Source: Halococcaceae archaeon (GTDB taxonomy: Archaea; Halobacteriota; Halobacteria; Halobacteriales; Halalkalicoccaceae). Taken from it: a stretch of DNA of 5,436 nucleotides. Shown here in pieces: positions 1 to 5,436 of the stretch. A program made the translations under genes and the position numbers. The notes below the pieces were generated by a model, which saw only the letters and a program-made list of their open reading frames with translations, was not told the DNA's origin and ran no database searches. The first letter of the stretch is position 1. Each line of letters opens with the position of its first letter. The stretch is from NCBI GenBank assembly GCA_007128515.1, contig SKXI01000033.1, positions 1 through 5,436 on the forward strand, written 5' to 3'.

Positions 1-1112
1 GTGCCCACGAGCGCGGTCTCCTCCCCCACGACGGTGAGAACGTCGCGCTCTTCTTCGACTACGGCGCCCATCTTCTCCAGTTCGGTCGCCATCGCGCTCA
101 CCCGGTCGGTCTCCTTGTACCGGACGTGTTCGCAGTTGGTGATCCGGGTCTCGCCTCCCGCCGCCGCACCGAGGACCGCAATAGTGGGCAGGAGATCTGG
201 CGTGTCGCCGACGCCAACCTCGATCCCCGTGAGTTCCGACGAACTCGCCCGGATCTCGCCGCCCTCCCTGTCCCACTCCACCTCGCCGCCCATCCGCTCG
301 ACGACGTCGACGATCGCGCTGTCGCCCTGCGCGCTCGGCTGCGCGCCGGTGATCGTCAGCTCCTCCCCACGGAGCACGCCAGCAGCGAGGAGGTACGAGA
401 TCGAGGAGAAGTCGCCGGGCACCGCGTACTCGGAGGCGTCGTAGGTCTGGTTCCCCGGCACCGAGAAGCCCTCCGGAGTACGCTCGACCTCGACGGAGAA
501 CGCCGAGAGGAGGTCGAGGGTGATCTCGACGTACGGTGCCGATTTCAGCTCCGTCGTGAGTTCGATCTCGATCCCCCGCTCGCTCACCGCCCCCGCCATC
601 AGTAGTGCGGTGATGTACTGCGAGGAGACGTCGCCGGGGATCGAGACCGATCCCCCGGGGATCGGCCCGCCGACGACGAGCGGCGCCTGACCGTTGCCGC
701 GGCTGCTCTCGGCACGCGCACCGAGGTCCGAGAGCGCCTCCAGTAGTGGTCCCTGCGGGCGGGAGCGGAGCGAGGCGTCGCCGGTGAGCACGACCAGACC
801 GTCGACGAGCGCGGCCGTGGCCGTCACGAGCCGCATCGTCGTGCCGCTGTTCGCGCAGTCGATCACGTCGTCAGGGGCCGCTGGCGTTCCACGAAAGCCC
901 TCGACCTCGACGCTGTCGTCGCGCTCTTCGACCGTCCCGCCGTAGGCGCGGACGGCACGCATCGTCGCCCGTGGATCGGCGCCGAACAGCGGGTTCCGTA
1001 TCGTCGCCCCGTCGCCGTAGCCGGCGGCGAGGATCGCCCGGTGGGTGTAGCTCTTCGACGGGGGCGCGACGACCCGCCCTGCGAGGCGCGACGGCGAGAG
1101 TGTGACGTCCAT
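1..1112 (-). CDS. aroA: 3-phosphoshikimate 1-carboxyvinyltransferase (EPSP synthase), 3' end cut by window edge
   Basis: EPSP synthase joins phosphoenolpyruvate to shikimate-3-phosphate, the sixth step of the cytoplasmic shikimate pathway to aromatic amino acids. Translating the minus strand from the ATG at 1112 gives 370 residues with no stop before the edge; the family is about 425-435 residues, so roughly 60 C-terminal residues are missing. Family landmarks appear in order: PSKSYTHRA (18-26, with the substrate-binding Lys20-Ser21 and Arg25), NSGTTMR (88-94, phosphate loop), RSRPQGPL (116-123), [11 protein letters not shown] (163-173), [11 protein letters not shown] (234-244), [10 protein letters not shown] (303-312, with Asp306 at the place of the E. 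coli catalytic Asp313) and RYKETDR (331-337, with Glu334 and Arg337 at the places of E. coli Glu341 and Arg344). The TMRLV form, without the Pro of E. coli (Pro101), resembles class II enzymes. No in-frame ATG lies just upstream and there is no Shine-Dalgarno site, so a leaderless or short-leader mRNA is likely. All catalytic motifs visible are intact. Confidence 0.97.
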   Translation of the reverse strand, partial: MDVTLSPSRLAGRVVAPPSKSYTHRAILAAGYGDGATIRNPLFGADPRATMRAVRAYGGTVEERDDSVEVEGFRGTPAAPDDVIDCANSGTTMRLVTATAALVDGLVVLTGDASLRSRPQGPLLEALSDLGARAESSRGNGQAPLVVGGPIPGGSVSIPGDVSSQYITALLMAGAVSERGIEIELTTELKSAPYVEITLDLLSAFSVEVERTPEGFSVPGNQTYDASEYAVPGDFSSISYLLAAGVLRGEELTITGAQPSAQGDSAIVDVVERMGGEVEWDREGGEIRASSSELTGIEVGVGDTPDLLPTIAVLGAAAGGETRITNCEHVRYKETDRVSAMATELEKMGAVVEEERDVLTVVGEETALVG

Positions 1113-1160
1113 GTGCGGCCCCGAGACACGCTCACGGCATGACCGTATCGGTCCCGTCGG

Positions 1161-1167
1161 GTTTTTG
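1161..1167 (+). promoter_or_regulatory. Weak TATA-like element for the small unknown gene
   Basis: The T-run GTTTTTG is centred about 30 bp before the ATG at 1194, in the 81-bp gap between two divergent genes. The spacing suits a haloarchaeal leaderless promoter, but the sequence is a poor TATA match and no B-recognition element is obvious. No convincing TATA was found for the divergent aroA; the best is GATACG on the minus strand at about 1144-1149, some 35 bp before its ATG. Confidence 0.25.
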
Positions 1168-1193
1168 CGCTCGCGCTCCGTCGGCTCGATCGA

Positions 1194-1634
1194 ATGAAGA
1201 CCGGCTCCGAGGACCCGCGCACCATTCGGTCGGTTGCGGTCACCGCGAACGACGTCGTCACCGCCTACGAGGCGACCGTTCGCGCGGGGAGAGAGACCGT
1301 CCTCCGGGTCACGCCGCCGTTCGTTCCCAGGGAACGTGGCCGGCTCCACGTTCCCGGTCCGGGCGAGCCCTCGGGGGATCCCGCGCCGCTCCACCTCGAT
1401 CCCGCGGCGTTGCTCGACTCGGCGGCCCTCGGCCCGTTTCCGACGCCGGACGAGACCGCGGAGAGGATGGAAGCGGAGGGGGAGGTCTACTCCCCGGAGC
1501 GCCACCACGAACGGCACGTGGAGGCGGTCGAGCGGTGGCGGGCGGCGGCACGCGAGGCCGTGGTCGACGAGATCGAGATCGGAACCCCGGAGGGGGGCCA
1601 CCGGATCGAGATCAAGGCTCTCGGTAGGGGGTGA
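1194..1634 (+). CDS. Small acidic protein of unknown function (146 aa), probably a conserved haloarchaeal family
   Basis: I cannot assign a function. The protein has no signal peptide, membrane segment, zinc-binding cysteines or nucleotide-binding loop. The N-terminal third, from [19 protein letters not shown] (about 9-27), reads like strand-helix, followed by a strand with VLRVTPPF (about 37-44). The middle is rich in Pro and Gly (about 45-75). The C-terminal part contains [20 protein letters not shown] (about 103-122), a probable long charged helix, and then a strand-like segment ending the protein. The general plan, including a [12 protein letters not shown] strand and a His-rich helix start, matches my recollection of uncharacterised haloarchaeal proteins, but that is memory and not a search result. 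ATG 1194 is chosen because the protein reads sensibly from its first residues and has a T-rich element about 30 bp upstream. It is divergent from aroA, and its last 23 bp overlap the convergent AI-2E gene. It could be a soluble enzyme subunit or a regulator; nothing decides this. Confidence 0.78.
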   Translation: MKTGSEDPRTIRSVAVTANDVVTAYEATVRAGRETVLRVTPPFVPRERGRLHVPGPGEPSGDPAPLHLDPAALLDSAALGPFPTPDETAERMEAEGEVYSPERHHERHVEAVERWRAAAREAVVDEIEIGTPEGGHRIEIKALGRG

Positions 1635-2820
1635 CGCCGGTCGCCCGGTCGGCTCCCGCCGGACCGTCCCCAGGCGACGATTTCGGTCCCCCCTCCGGAT
1701 CGGGGGGTGCAACGAACTCGGGGAGCGTCGCCTGCTTCGTGTCGGGGAGCTCCCCGGAGACGACGTACGGGACGAGTATCAGCCCGGCGTTGATCAGCAG
1801 CACCAGGAGGATCGGGGCGAGGAAGAGCCCGTAGAGGCCGAAGACGGCGGGCCCGACGATGTACGCGACGATCAGCAGGCCCGTGTGGGTGTTCTCGCCG
1901 GAGATCAGCCCCCTGATGACGAGGTCCGGGATCGCGTCGACGAGGACGCCCACGACGGCGACGAAGCCGGCGACGTAGACCAGCGGCGCGTAGTCGCCCT
2001 CGACGACGAGCCTGGCGAGGAAGGCGAGCGCGACCGGGACGTAGACGAGCTTGATCCCGATCACCGGGACGAGGCTGCCGAGCCCGGCGAGCGCGCCGAG
2101 TAACGCGGGGAACGGGACCTGGACGATCGGCGGCGCGACGAGGTTGTAGAGGCTGAAGACGACGATGCCGACCGCGGCGGTGACGAACACGTTCACGATG
2201 TTCCCGAAGAGCGTCGCCGAGAGCTCCGGGTCGACCGCGCGCACGTAGGCGGTGAGGACGCCGTCACGGTCGAACGTCTCGAGCAGCCAGTCGACGAACC
2301 GGGGGCCGTCGATCAGCATGTAGTAGGTGAGAAGGACGAGGATCATCAGCTGGACGACGAGGCTGCTCGCCAGCCCGAGGACGCCGAGCACGCCGGTTCC
2401 GAGCGAGGCGATCGGGGCGGCAGCGCCCGCGCCGGCGATCGCCTCCTCGAGTTCGGAGAGCTCGATGCCACCGAGGTCGGCGTCGAGGATCTCCCGGACG
2501 AGCTGGTCCTGGACGCCGTACTGGTCGACGAGCTGGGCGGCCTCGACGAGCACGATCGCGAGCGTGTACGCCAGCAGGACGAGAAACGGCACGCCGAAGA
2601 GCACGAGCGCGAGCGCCGCCCGGACCCGCTTCGGGAGGTCGAAGCGGCGGAGCAACCGGTAGATCGGCCGCACGGCGTAGTAGAGGAAGACCGCGACGAC
2701 GACGACCGCGACGAACGTCTCGACGATGTAGGCGGCGAGCGCGACGAGCGCGAGCAGGAGGAGCCCGAGCACGATCCGCTGGCGGAACTGGGCCTCCCCT
2801 ACCTCGACGATCGGAGCCAT
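1612..2820 (-). CDS. AI-2E family transporter (TqsA/PerM-like membrane protein)
   Basis: This 402-residue integral membrane protein belongs to the AI-2E transporter family. Members include E. coli TqsA (autoinducer-2 export) and Na+/H+ antiporters of halophiles; the family name does not establish the substrate here. Hydrophobic segments lie at about 15-50 (two helices), 68-93, 147-170, 205-228, 236-268, 278-297 and 313-352, matching the usual eight-helix plan. A charged, probably extramembrane region (about 95-135) follows the third helix, as in relatives. Family-typical motifs are [18 protein letters not shown] (238-255), [15 protein letters not shown] (295-309) and [20 protein letters not shown] (323-342). 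The tail after 355 is Pro/Gly-rich, probably disordered and cytoplasmic. The start at 2820 is supported by a TATA box 27-32 bp upstream. The last 23 bp overlap the opposing small gene. It is transcribed away from the ABC operon with a 135-bp gap, so there is no sign of co-regulation beyond the shared gap. Confidence 0.93.
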   Translation of the reverse strand: MAPIVEVGEAQFRQRIVLGLLLLALVALAAYIVETFVAVVVVAVFLYYAVRPIYRLLRRFDLPKRVRAALALVLFGVPFLVLLAYTLAIVLVEAAQLVDQYGVQDQLVREILDADLGGIELSELEEAIAGAGAAAPIASLGTGVLGVLGLASSLVVQLMILVLLTYYMLIDGPRFVDWLLETFDRDGVLTAYVRAVDPELSATLFGNIVNVFVTAAVGIVVFSLYNLVAPPIVQVPFPALLGALAGLGSLVPVIGIKLVYVPVALAFLARLVVEGDYAPLVYVAGFVAVVGVLVDAIPDLVIRGLISGENTHTGLLIVAYIVGPAVFGLYGLFLAPILLVLLINAGLILVPYVVSGELPDTKQATLPEFVAPPDPEGGPKSSPGDGPAGADRATGVTPYREP

Positions 2821-2833
2821 TCGTCCCCACGTA

Positions 2834-2840
2834 ACACCTC
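2834..2840 (-). promoter_or_regulatory. Shine-Dalgarno-like GGAGGTG upstream of the AI-2E gene
   Basis: On the minus strand GGAGGTG matches the archaeal Shine-Dalgarno consensus exactly. It ends 13 nt before the ATG at 2820, longer than the usual 5-9 nt. It also lies between the TATA box and the start predicted from that TATA box, so a transcript from that promoter would probably not contain it. It is either used on a longer transcript or is a chance match. Confidence 0.3.
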
Positions 2841-2846
2841 CGAAGG

Positions 2847-2852
2847 TATATA
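2847..2852 (-). promoter_or_regulatory. TATA box of the AI-2E gene
   Basis: TATATA sits in a GC-rich context (minus strand CCGAGTATATACC) with its centre about 30 bp upstream of the ATG at 2820. Archaeal TATA boxes lie about 25-27 bp before the transcription start, so the mRNA would start at or just before the ATG, giving a leaderless or very short leader transcript. Confidence 0.6.
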
Positions 2853-2905
2853 CTCGGCCAACGGGTCCCGTCGAGCGCCACGATCCGGGAACGGGGAAAT
2901 CGTTC

Positions 2906-2932
2906 TATGAATGTGTGAAGAAAATATTCATA
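2906..2932. promoter_or_regulatory. Inverted repeat TATGAAT-N13-ATTCATA, candidate TetR operator
   Basis: TATGAAT (2906-2912) and its exact reverse complement ATTCATA (2926-2932) are separated by 13 bp, so the arms are 20 bp apart centre to centre, about two helical turns. The right arm overlaps the TATA-like region of the ABC operon, about 25 bp before its ATG. TetR-family repressors are dimers that typically bind inverted repeats of 15-30 bp overlapping their own promoters, and the third gene of this operon encodes such a protein. Seen directly: the repeat and its position. Inferred: that the operon's TetR protein binds it and represses transcription. Confidence 0.55.
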
Positions 2933-2935
2933 TAC
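2922..2935 (+). promoter_or_regulatory. TATA-region promoter of the ABC-permease-TetR operon
   Basis: This AT-rich run (AAATATTCATATAC) stands out in a window that is otherwise strongly GC-rich. The CATATA part is centred about 25 bp before the ATG at 2956, as expected for a leaderless haloarchaeal mRNA; the AATATT part is centred about 30 bp before it and is an alternative. No Shine-Dalgarno site precedes 2956, which fits leaderless initiation. The promoter overlaps the candidate operator at 2906-2932. Confidence 0.55.
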
Positions 2936-2955
2936 TCAGAGATTCTACGGGACGG

Positions 2956-3888
2956 ATGGCCGCGATCGAACTGACGGGGCTGACGAAACGGTACGGCGAG
3001 GTCGTGGGCATCGAGGACCTCACGTTCTCGGTCGAGGAGGGCGAGATATTCGGCTTCCTCGGCCCGAACGGCGCGGGCAAGACCACGGCGATCAGGACGC
3101 TCCTGGGGCTGCTCTCGCCGACGTCGGGGACGGCGAGAGTGCTCGGCACTGACGTCCGTGACGAGAGCGCGCTGGTGGATGCGAAGCGGCGGATCGGCTA
3201 CTTGCCGGCGGATCTCGGCTTCGACGAGGGGGCGACCGGCGAGCAGATACTCGACTTGCACGGGGTGATCAAGGGCGACTCCCGTCGCGAGGCGCTTTTA
3301 GCGCGCTTCGATCCGCCGATCGAGCGGCAGGTCCGGGAGTACTCGACCGGCAACGAGCGGATGCTCGGCATCGTCCAGGCGTTCATGCACGACCCGGACC
3401 TGGTGATCATGGACGAGCCGACCGCCGGGCTCGACCCGCTGAAACAGGAGCGCTTCCACGAGTTCCTCGACGAAGAGCGCGAGCGGGGTACGACGGTGTT
3501 CTTCTCCTCGCACGTGCTGAGCGAGGTCAGACAGGTCTGTGACCGCGTGGGGATCCTCAGGGACGGACGGCTCGCCGCGCTCGAGGACGTCGAGACGCTG
3601 CTCTCGCGCGGCGGCAAGCGGGTGCGGATCAGGGTGGAGGGGTCGCTCGATCCGGACGCGCTCGCGCTTCCCGGGGCGTTCGATACCGAGTCGGTCGGCG
3701 AGGCGCTGGCGTTCACCTACGCGGGCGAATACAACGTGCTGCTCTCGCGTCTGACGGAGTTCGACGTGATCGATATCGAGATCGGCGAGCCACCGCTCGA
3801 GGACGTCTTCATGCACTACTACGGCGAGGAGGGCGAGGCGGACGAAGGGGAGTCCGCCGCGCGCAGAGCGGAGGTCGCCGATGCTTGA
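2956..3888 (+). CDS. ABC transporter ATP-binding protein (ABC-2 type exporter ATPase)
   Basis: This 310-residue cytoplasmic ATPase would power the permease encoded next to it. Motifs in order: Walker A GPNGAGKT (36-43), Q-loop region IGYLPADLGF (80-89), signature YSTGNERMLGI (129-139), Walker B LVIMDEP (149-155), D-loop AGLD (157-160) and the H-switch His186 in SSH (184-186). The extra C-terminal domain (about 220-310) carries EPPLEDVFMHYY (278-289), typical of NatA/DrrA/CcmA-like exporter ATPases. The Q-loop lacks its usual Gln (Ala85 after YLP), and the signature is STGNE instead of LSGGQ. An in-frame ATG at 2911 would add 15 residues, but it lies inside the operator and upstream of the TATA region, and MAAIELTGLTKRYG is a normal family N-terminus, so 2956 is preferred. 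It overlaps the permease gene by 8 bp. Substrate unknown; subfamily relatives export ions, drugs or lipids. Confidence 0.95.
   Translation: MAAIELTGLTKRYGEVVGIEDLTFSVEEGEIFGFLGPNGAGKTTAIRTLLGLLSPTSGTARVLGTDVRDESALVDAKRRIGYLPADLGFDEGATGEQILDLHGVIKGDSRREALLARFDPPIERQVREYSTGNERMLGIVQAFMHDPDLVIMDEPTAGLDPLKQERFHEFLDEERERGTTVFFSSHVLSEVRQVCDRVGILRDGRLAALEDVETLLSRGGKRVRIRVEGSLDPDALALPGAFDTESVGEALAFTYAGEYNVLLSRLTEFDVIDIEIGEPPLEDVFMHYYGEEGEADEGESAARRAEVADA
3870..3875 (+). promoter_or_regulatory. Shine-Dalgarno site of the permease gene
   Basis: GGAGGT lies inside the end of the ATPase gene, 5 nt before the ATG at 3881. It matches the archaeal anti-Shine-Dalgarno sequence and fixes the permease start. 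It also fits the operon model, in which the leading gene is leaderless and internal genes use ribosome binding sites. Confidence 0.7.
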
Positions 3889-4678
3889 ACTCGCCCGGTT
3901 CGAGGCCGAACGCCGGAGGAAGGGGACGGCCGCGCTCGTCGTCGGCGTGAGCGTCGTCGCCGCCTTCTTCGTCGGCCTGTTCCCCTCGATCGAGGGCGCC
4001 GACGTCGACATCGACGCGATGCTCGAGGCGTACCCCCCGGCGATGCAGGAGGCGTTCGGCATCGCGACGCTCAGCACGATCGAGGGCTTTCTGGCCGTCG
4101 AGCTCTACGGGTTCGTCTGGCTGCTACTGCTGGGACTCTACTTCGCGTACAGCGCCGCCGGACTGATCGCGGCCGACGTCGAGCGCGACCGGATGGACCT
4201 CACCCTCTCGCTGCCGGTCTCGCGCTCCCGGGTGCTCGGCGAGAAGTTCCTCACGTTGCTCGTCCCGATCCTCGCGCTGAACGCGGTCGTTCCCGTGGTG
4301 GTGTACGCGAGCACGGCCGCGATAGACCACCCGATCGACCCCGTGGCCCTCCTCACGGTTCACGCCCTCTCGATCCCGTACCTGCTCGCCTGCGCCGGGA
4401 TCGGGCTCGTCCTCTCGGTCGTCCTCGATCGAGCTGACGTCGCGCGGCGGCTGGCGATCGTCGTCGTGTTCGTGCTCTTCCTGGTCGAGTCGATCGCCGC
4501 CACGACCGAGGACCTCGAGTGGCTGGGTTACGCGAGCCCCACTTACTACTACGACCCGACGGCGATCCTCGTCGAGGGGAGTTACGACCTGACGGGGATG
4601 GGAGTCCTCCTCGCCGCGACGGGCGTGCTGGTCCTCGCGAGCAAGCTCCGGTTCGAGCGGGCGGACGTCGGCGCATGA
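3881..4678 (+). CDS. ABC-2 type transporter permease
   Basis: This 265-residue membrane protein is the likely transmembrane partner of the upstream ATPase. Hydrophobic helices lie at about 16-34, 74-98, 122-145, 156-182, 189-207 and 238-254, the six-helix plan of ABC-2 permeases. Between helices 2 and 3 is ADVERDRMDLTLSLPVSRSR (98-117), the typical cytoplasmic segment of this family that is expected to contact the ATPase, followed by GEKF leading into helix 3. The loop between helices 1 and 2 (about 35-70) is long and acidic and may be extracellular. YYYDPTAILVEG (222-233) precedes the last helix. The start at 3881 is fixed by a Shine-Dalgarno site, with an 8-bp overlap with the ATPase gene; the stop overlaps the TetR start as ATGA. 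Only one permease gene is present, so a homodimer is likely. The substrate cannot be read from the sequence. Confidence 0.93.
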   Translation: MLELARFEAERRRKGTAALVVGVSVVAAFFVGLFPSIEGADVDIDAMLEAYPPAMQEAFGIATLSTIEGFLAVELYGFVWLLLLGLYFAYSAAGLIAADVERDRMDLTLSLPVSRSRVLGEKFLTLLVPILALNAVVPVVVYASTAAIDHPIDPVALLTVHALSIPYLLACAGIGLVLSVVLDRADVARRLAIVVVFVLFLVESIAATTEDLEWLGYASPTYYYDPTAILVEGSYDLTGMGVLLAATGVLVLASKLRFERADVGA

Positions 4679-5280
4679 GCGGGTTCGACGAGCGCGAGCG
4701 CGAGCGGATCCGCGAGGCACTGATCGCGACCGGTCGCGAGAAGTTCACCCGCTACGGCGTGAAGAAGACGACGATCGCCGACATCACCGAGCCGGTGGGC
4801 ATCGCCACCGGGACGTTCTACCGGTTTTTCGACTCGAAGGACGAGCTCTACTGGGCGGTGCTCGAAACCGAGCGGGAGGCGGTCGTCGAACGCATCGAGG
4901 ACGCGGTAGGGTCGGCGGAGGGTCCTGAAGACGAGATACGGGCGCTGCTCTCCGCGGTCTTCTCCGAGATCGAGACGAACCCGCTGGTGAGGGGGCTGCT
5001 CGACGACGGCGACGAACGGGCGCGGATGGTCCGGGGAATGAGCGAGGCCGAACTCGAGGCGGCCCACCGCGAGAAGGTCTCCCACCTGCTTCCCTACGTG
5101 GAGTCCTGGGCGGACGTGGGAATCGAGTTCGAGGCCGACCCCGAGGTCGTCGCGGGAGCGCTCCGCTCGCTCGCGTTCCTCACGCTCCACGAGGCCGAGA
5201 TCGGTCCCGACTACCCCGAGGTCCGCGACCTGCTGATCGAGAGCGTCGCTACGGGGCTGGTCTCCGAGAACCAAGAGTGA
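4675..5280 (+). CDS. TetR/AcrR-family transcriptional regulator
   Basis: This 201-residue protein has the length and layout of a TetR-family dimeric repressor. The N-terminal DNA-binding domain covers about 8-57: helix 1 with ALIATGREKFTRYG (15-28), helix 2 with TTIADI (32-37) and recognition helix region GIATGTFYRFFDSKDEL (42-58), all close to the family consensus. The C-terminal domain (about 60-195) is helical and diverged, as usual for the ligand-binding and dimerisation part, and acidic. The ATG at 4675 overlaps the permease stop as ATGA, which implies translational coupling; no Shine-Dalgarno site is visible. An earlier in-frame start at 4519 would lie deep inside the permease gene and is rejected because the family domain begins right after 4675. 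Encoded in the transporter operon, it probably represses this operon through the inverted repeat at 2906-2932 and is released by a ligand, perhaps the exported compound (inference). Confidence 0.93.
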   Translation: MSGFDERERERIREALIATGREKFTRYGVKKTTIADITEPVGIATGTFYRFFDSKDELYWAVLETEREAVVERIEDAVGSAEGPEDEIRALLSAVFSEIETNPLVRGLLDDGDERARMVRGMSEAELEAAHREKVSHLLPYVESWADVGIEFEADPEVVAGALRSLAFLTLHEAEIGPDYPEVRDLLIESVATGLVSENQE

Positions 5281-5294
5281 GCCGAACCGGGCCC

Positions 5295-5300
5295 GTTATG
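5295..5300 (+). promoter_or_regulatory. Possible TATA-like element of the M24 family gene
   Basis: GTTATG in the 43-bp gap is centred about 26 bp before the ATG at 5324, the spacing of a leaderless haloarchaeal promoter. The match is short and the neighbouring gene on the same strand ends at 5280, so read-through from the operon is also possible. No terminator-like hairpin with a T-run is seen in the gap. Confidence 0.35.
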
Positions 5301-5323
5301 CCGTTCCCGTGAGCAGCGCCCAC

Positions 5324-5436
5324 ATGGATCCCGACCTCTCCGCGCTCGACACGTTCCTCGACGAGCGCGAGGCCGACGGCTACCTGATCGACGCGAGTTC
5401 CGAGCAGTCGGATCAGCTGTACCTCTCGGGCTTCGA
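5324..5436 (+). CDS. Probable M24 family metallopeptidase (Xaa-Pro peptidase-like), N-terminal fragment
   Basis: Only the first 37 codons are in the window; the gene runs off the right edge with no stop. The fragment starts MDPDLSALDTFLDEREADGY (1-20) and continues to QLYLSGF (31-37). An initial helix, then a GYLIDAS strand and a YLSGF motif, is the usual opening of the creatinase-type N-terminal domain that precedes the metal-binding catalytic domain in Xaa-Pro aminopeptidases and dipeptidases. The catalytic metal ligands lie beyond the edge, so activity cannot be judged. The composition is acidic as in the neighbours. ATG 5324 is chosen for the family-like N-terminus and the TATA-like element about 26 bp upstream. 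It lies 43 bp after the TetR gene on the same strand; a functional link is not evident. Confidence 0.72.
   Translation, partial: MDPDLSALDTFLDEREADGYLIDASSEQSDQLYLSGF

Noticed and set aside
834..854. Leu in place of the E. coli Pro101 in aroA as a sign of selected glyphosate tolerance
   Set aside because: The TMRL form is the normal sequence in class II EPSP synthases as I know them, so it indicates class and not selection.
863..1261. Minus-strand 132-aa open frame overlapping the start of aroA
   Set aside because: The frame that encodes EPSP synthase motifs is a different one and covers the same region.
1234..2103. Plus-strand 289-aa open frame across the small gene and the antisense of the AI-2E gene
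   Set aside because: It is an Arg/Ser/Pro-rich then Asp/Glu-rich low-complexity translation, typical of shadow frames in GC-rich DNA, and it overlaps two well-supported genes.
2911..2955. Upstream in-frame ATG adding 15 residues to the ABC ATPase
   Set aside because: It lies within the inverted repeat and upstream of the TATA region, so a transcript from that promoter would not contain it; the added residues do not resemble ATPase N-termini, and 2956 gives a normal family start.
3298..4077. Minus-strand 259-aa open frame antisense to the ATPase and permease genes
   Set aside because: No family resemblance and no promoter; the opposite strand encodes a protein with a complete set of ABC motifs.
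4689..4712. Repetitive GAGCGC units near the start of the TetR gene
   Set aside because: They encode an Asp-Glu-Arg repeat (DERERERIRE) at the protein's N-terminus and are explained by coding sequence.
4582..5274. Minus-strand 230-aa open frame antisense to the TetR gene
   Set aside because: It covers nearly the whole TetR gene in antisense, has no recognisable domain, and fits the stop-poor antisense frames common at this GC content.
5288..5295. CGGGCCCG palindrome after the TetR gene as a terminator
   Set aside because: It is a self-complementary 8-mer with no loop and no following T-run, so it cannot form a normal terminator hairpin; it is likely chance in GC-rich DNA.
1..5436. CRISPR array, tRNA or rRNA genes, insertion sequence or attachment site
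   Set aside because: No direct-repeat array, cloverleaf-like sequence, transposase-like protein or terminal repeats were seen; nearly all the window is accounted for by coding sequence.

Overview
The window looks like chromosomal DNA from a haloarchaeon (class Halobacteria). It is very GC-rich, the predicted proteins are acidic (Asp and Glu replace most Lys), and starts mostly lack Shine-Dalgarno sites and instead have TATA-like elements about 25-30 bp upstream, as expected for leaderless transcripts. The shadow frames are long and stop-poor because of the GC content. The genus cannot be named from this window.

Layout. Positions 1-1112 (minus strand) hold the first 370 residues of the shikimate-pathway enzyme EPSP synthase (aroA), cut at its 3' end by the window edge. 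Across an 81-bp divergent gap, 1194-1634 (plus) encodes a small protein of unknown function. It converges with and overlaps by 23 bp the 3' end of an AI-2E family membrane protein at 1612-2820 (minus). A 135-bp divergent gap (2821-2955), with a locally AT-rich stretch, carries promoters for the AI-2E gene and for an operon on the plus strand. That operon is an ABC ATPase (2956-3888), a six-helix ABC-2 type permease (3881-4678) and a TetR/AcrR-family regulator (4675-5280), all overlapping by 4-8 bp. At the right edge, 5324-5436 holds the start of a probable M24 (Xaa-Pro peptidase-like) protein.

How the genes work together. The ATPase, permease and TetR protein form a compact unit that probably exports an unidentified substrate and senses it, or something related, through the TetR protein. 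A perfect inverted repeat, TATGAAT-N13-ATTCATA (2906-2932), overlaps the operon's TATA region and is a good candidate operator for the co-encoded regulator, which would give negative autoregulation. The other genes appear to be ordinary chromosomal neighbours with no visible functional link.

No mobile element, CRISPR array, tRNA, rRNA or obvious ncRNA was seen. No clearly unprecedented system is visible. The most interesting items are the predicted TetR operator, the non-canonical Q-loop of the ATPase, the small unknown protein and the tail-to-tail gene overlap.
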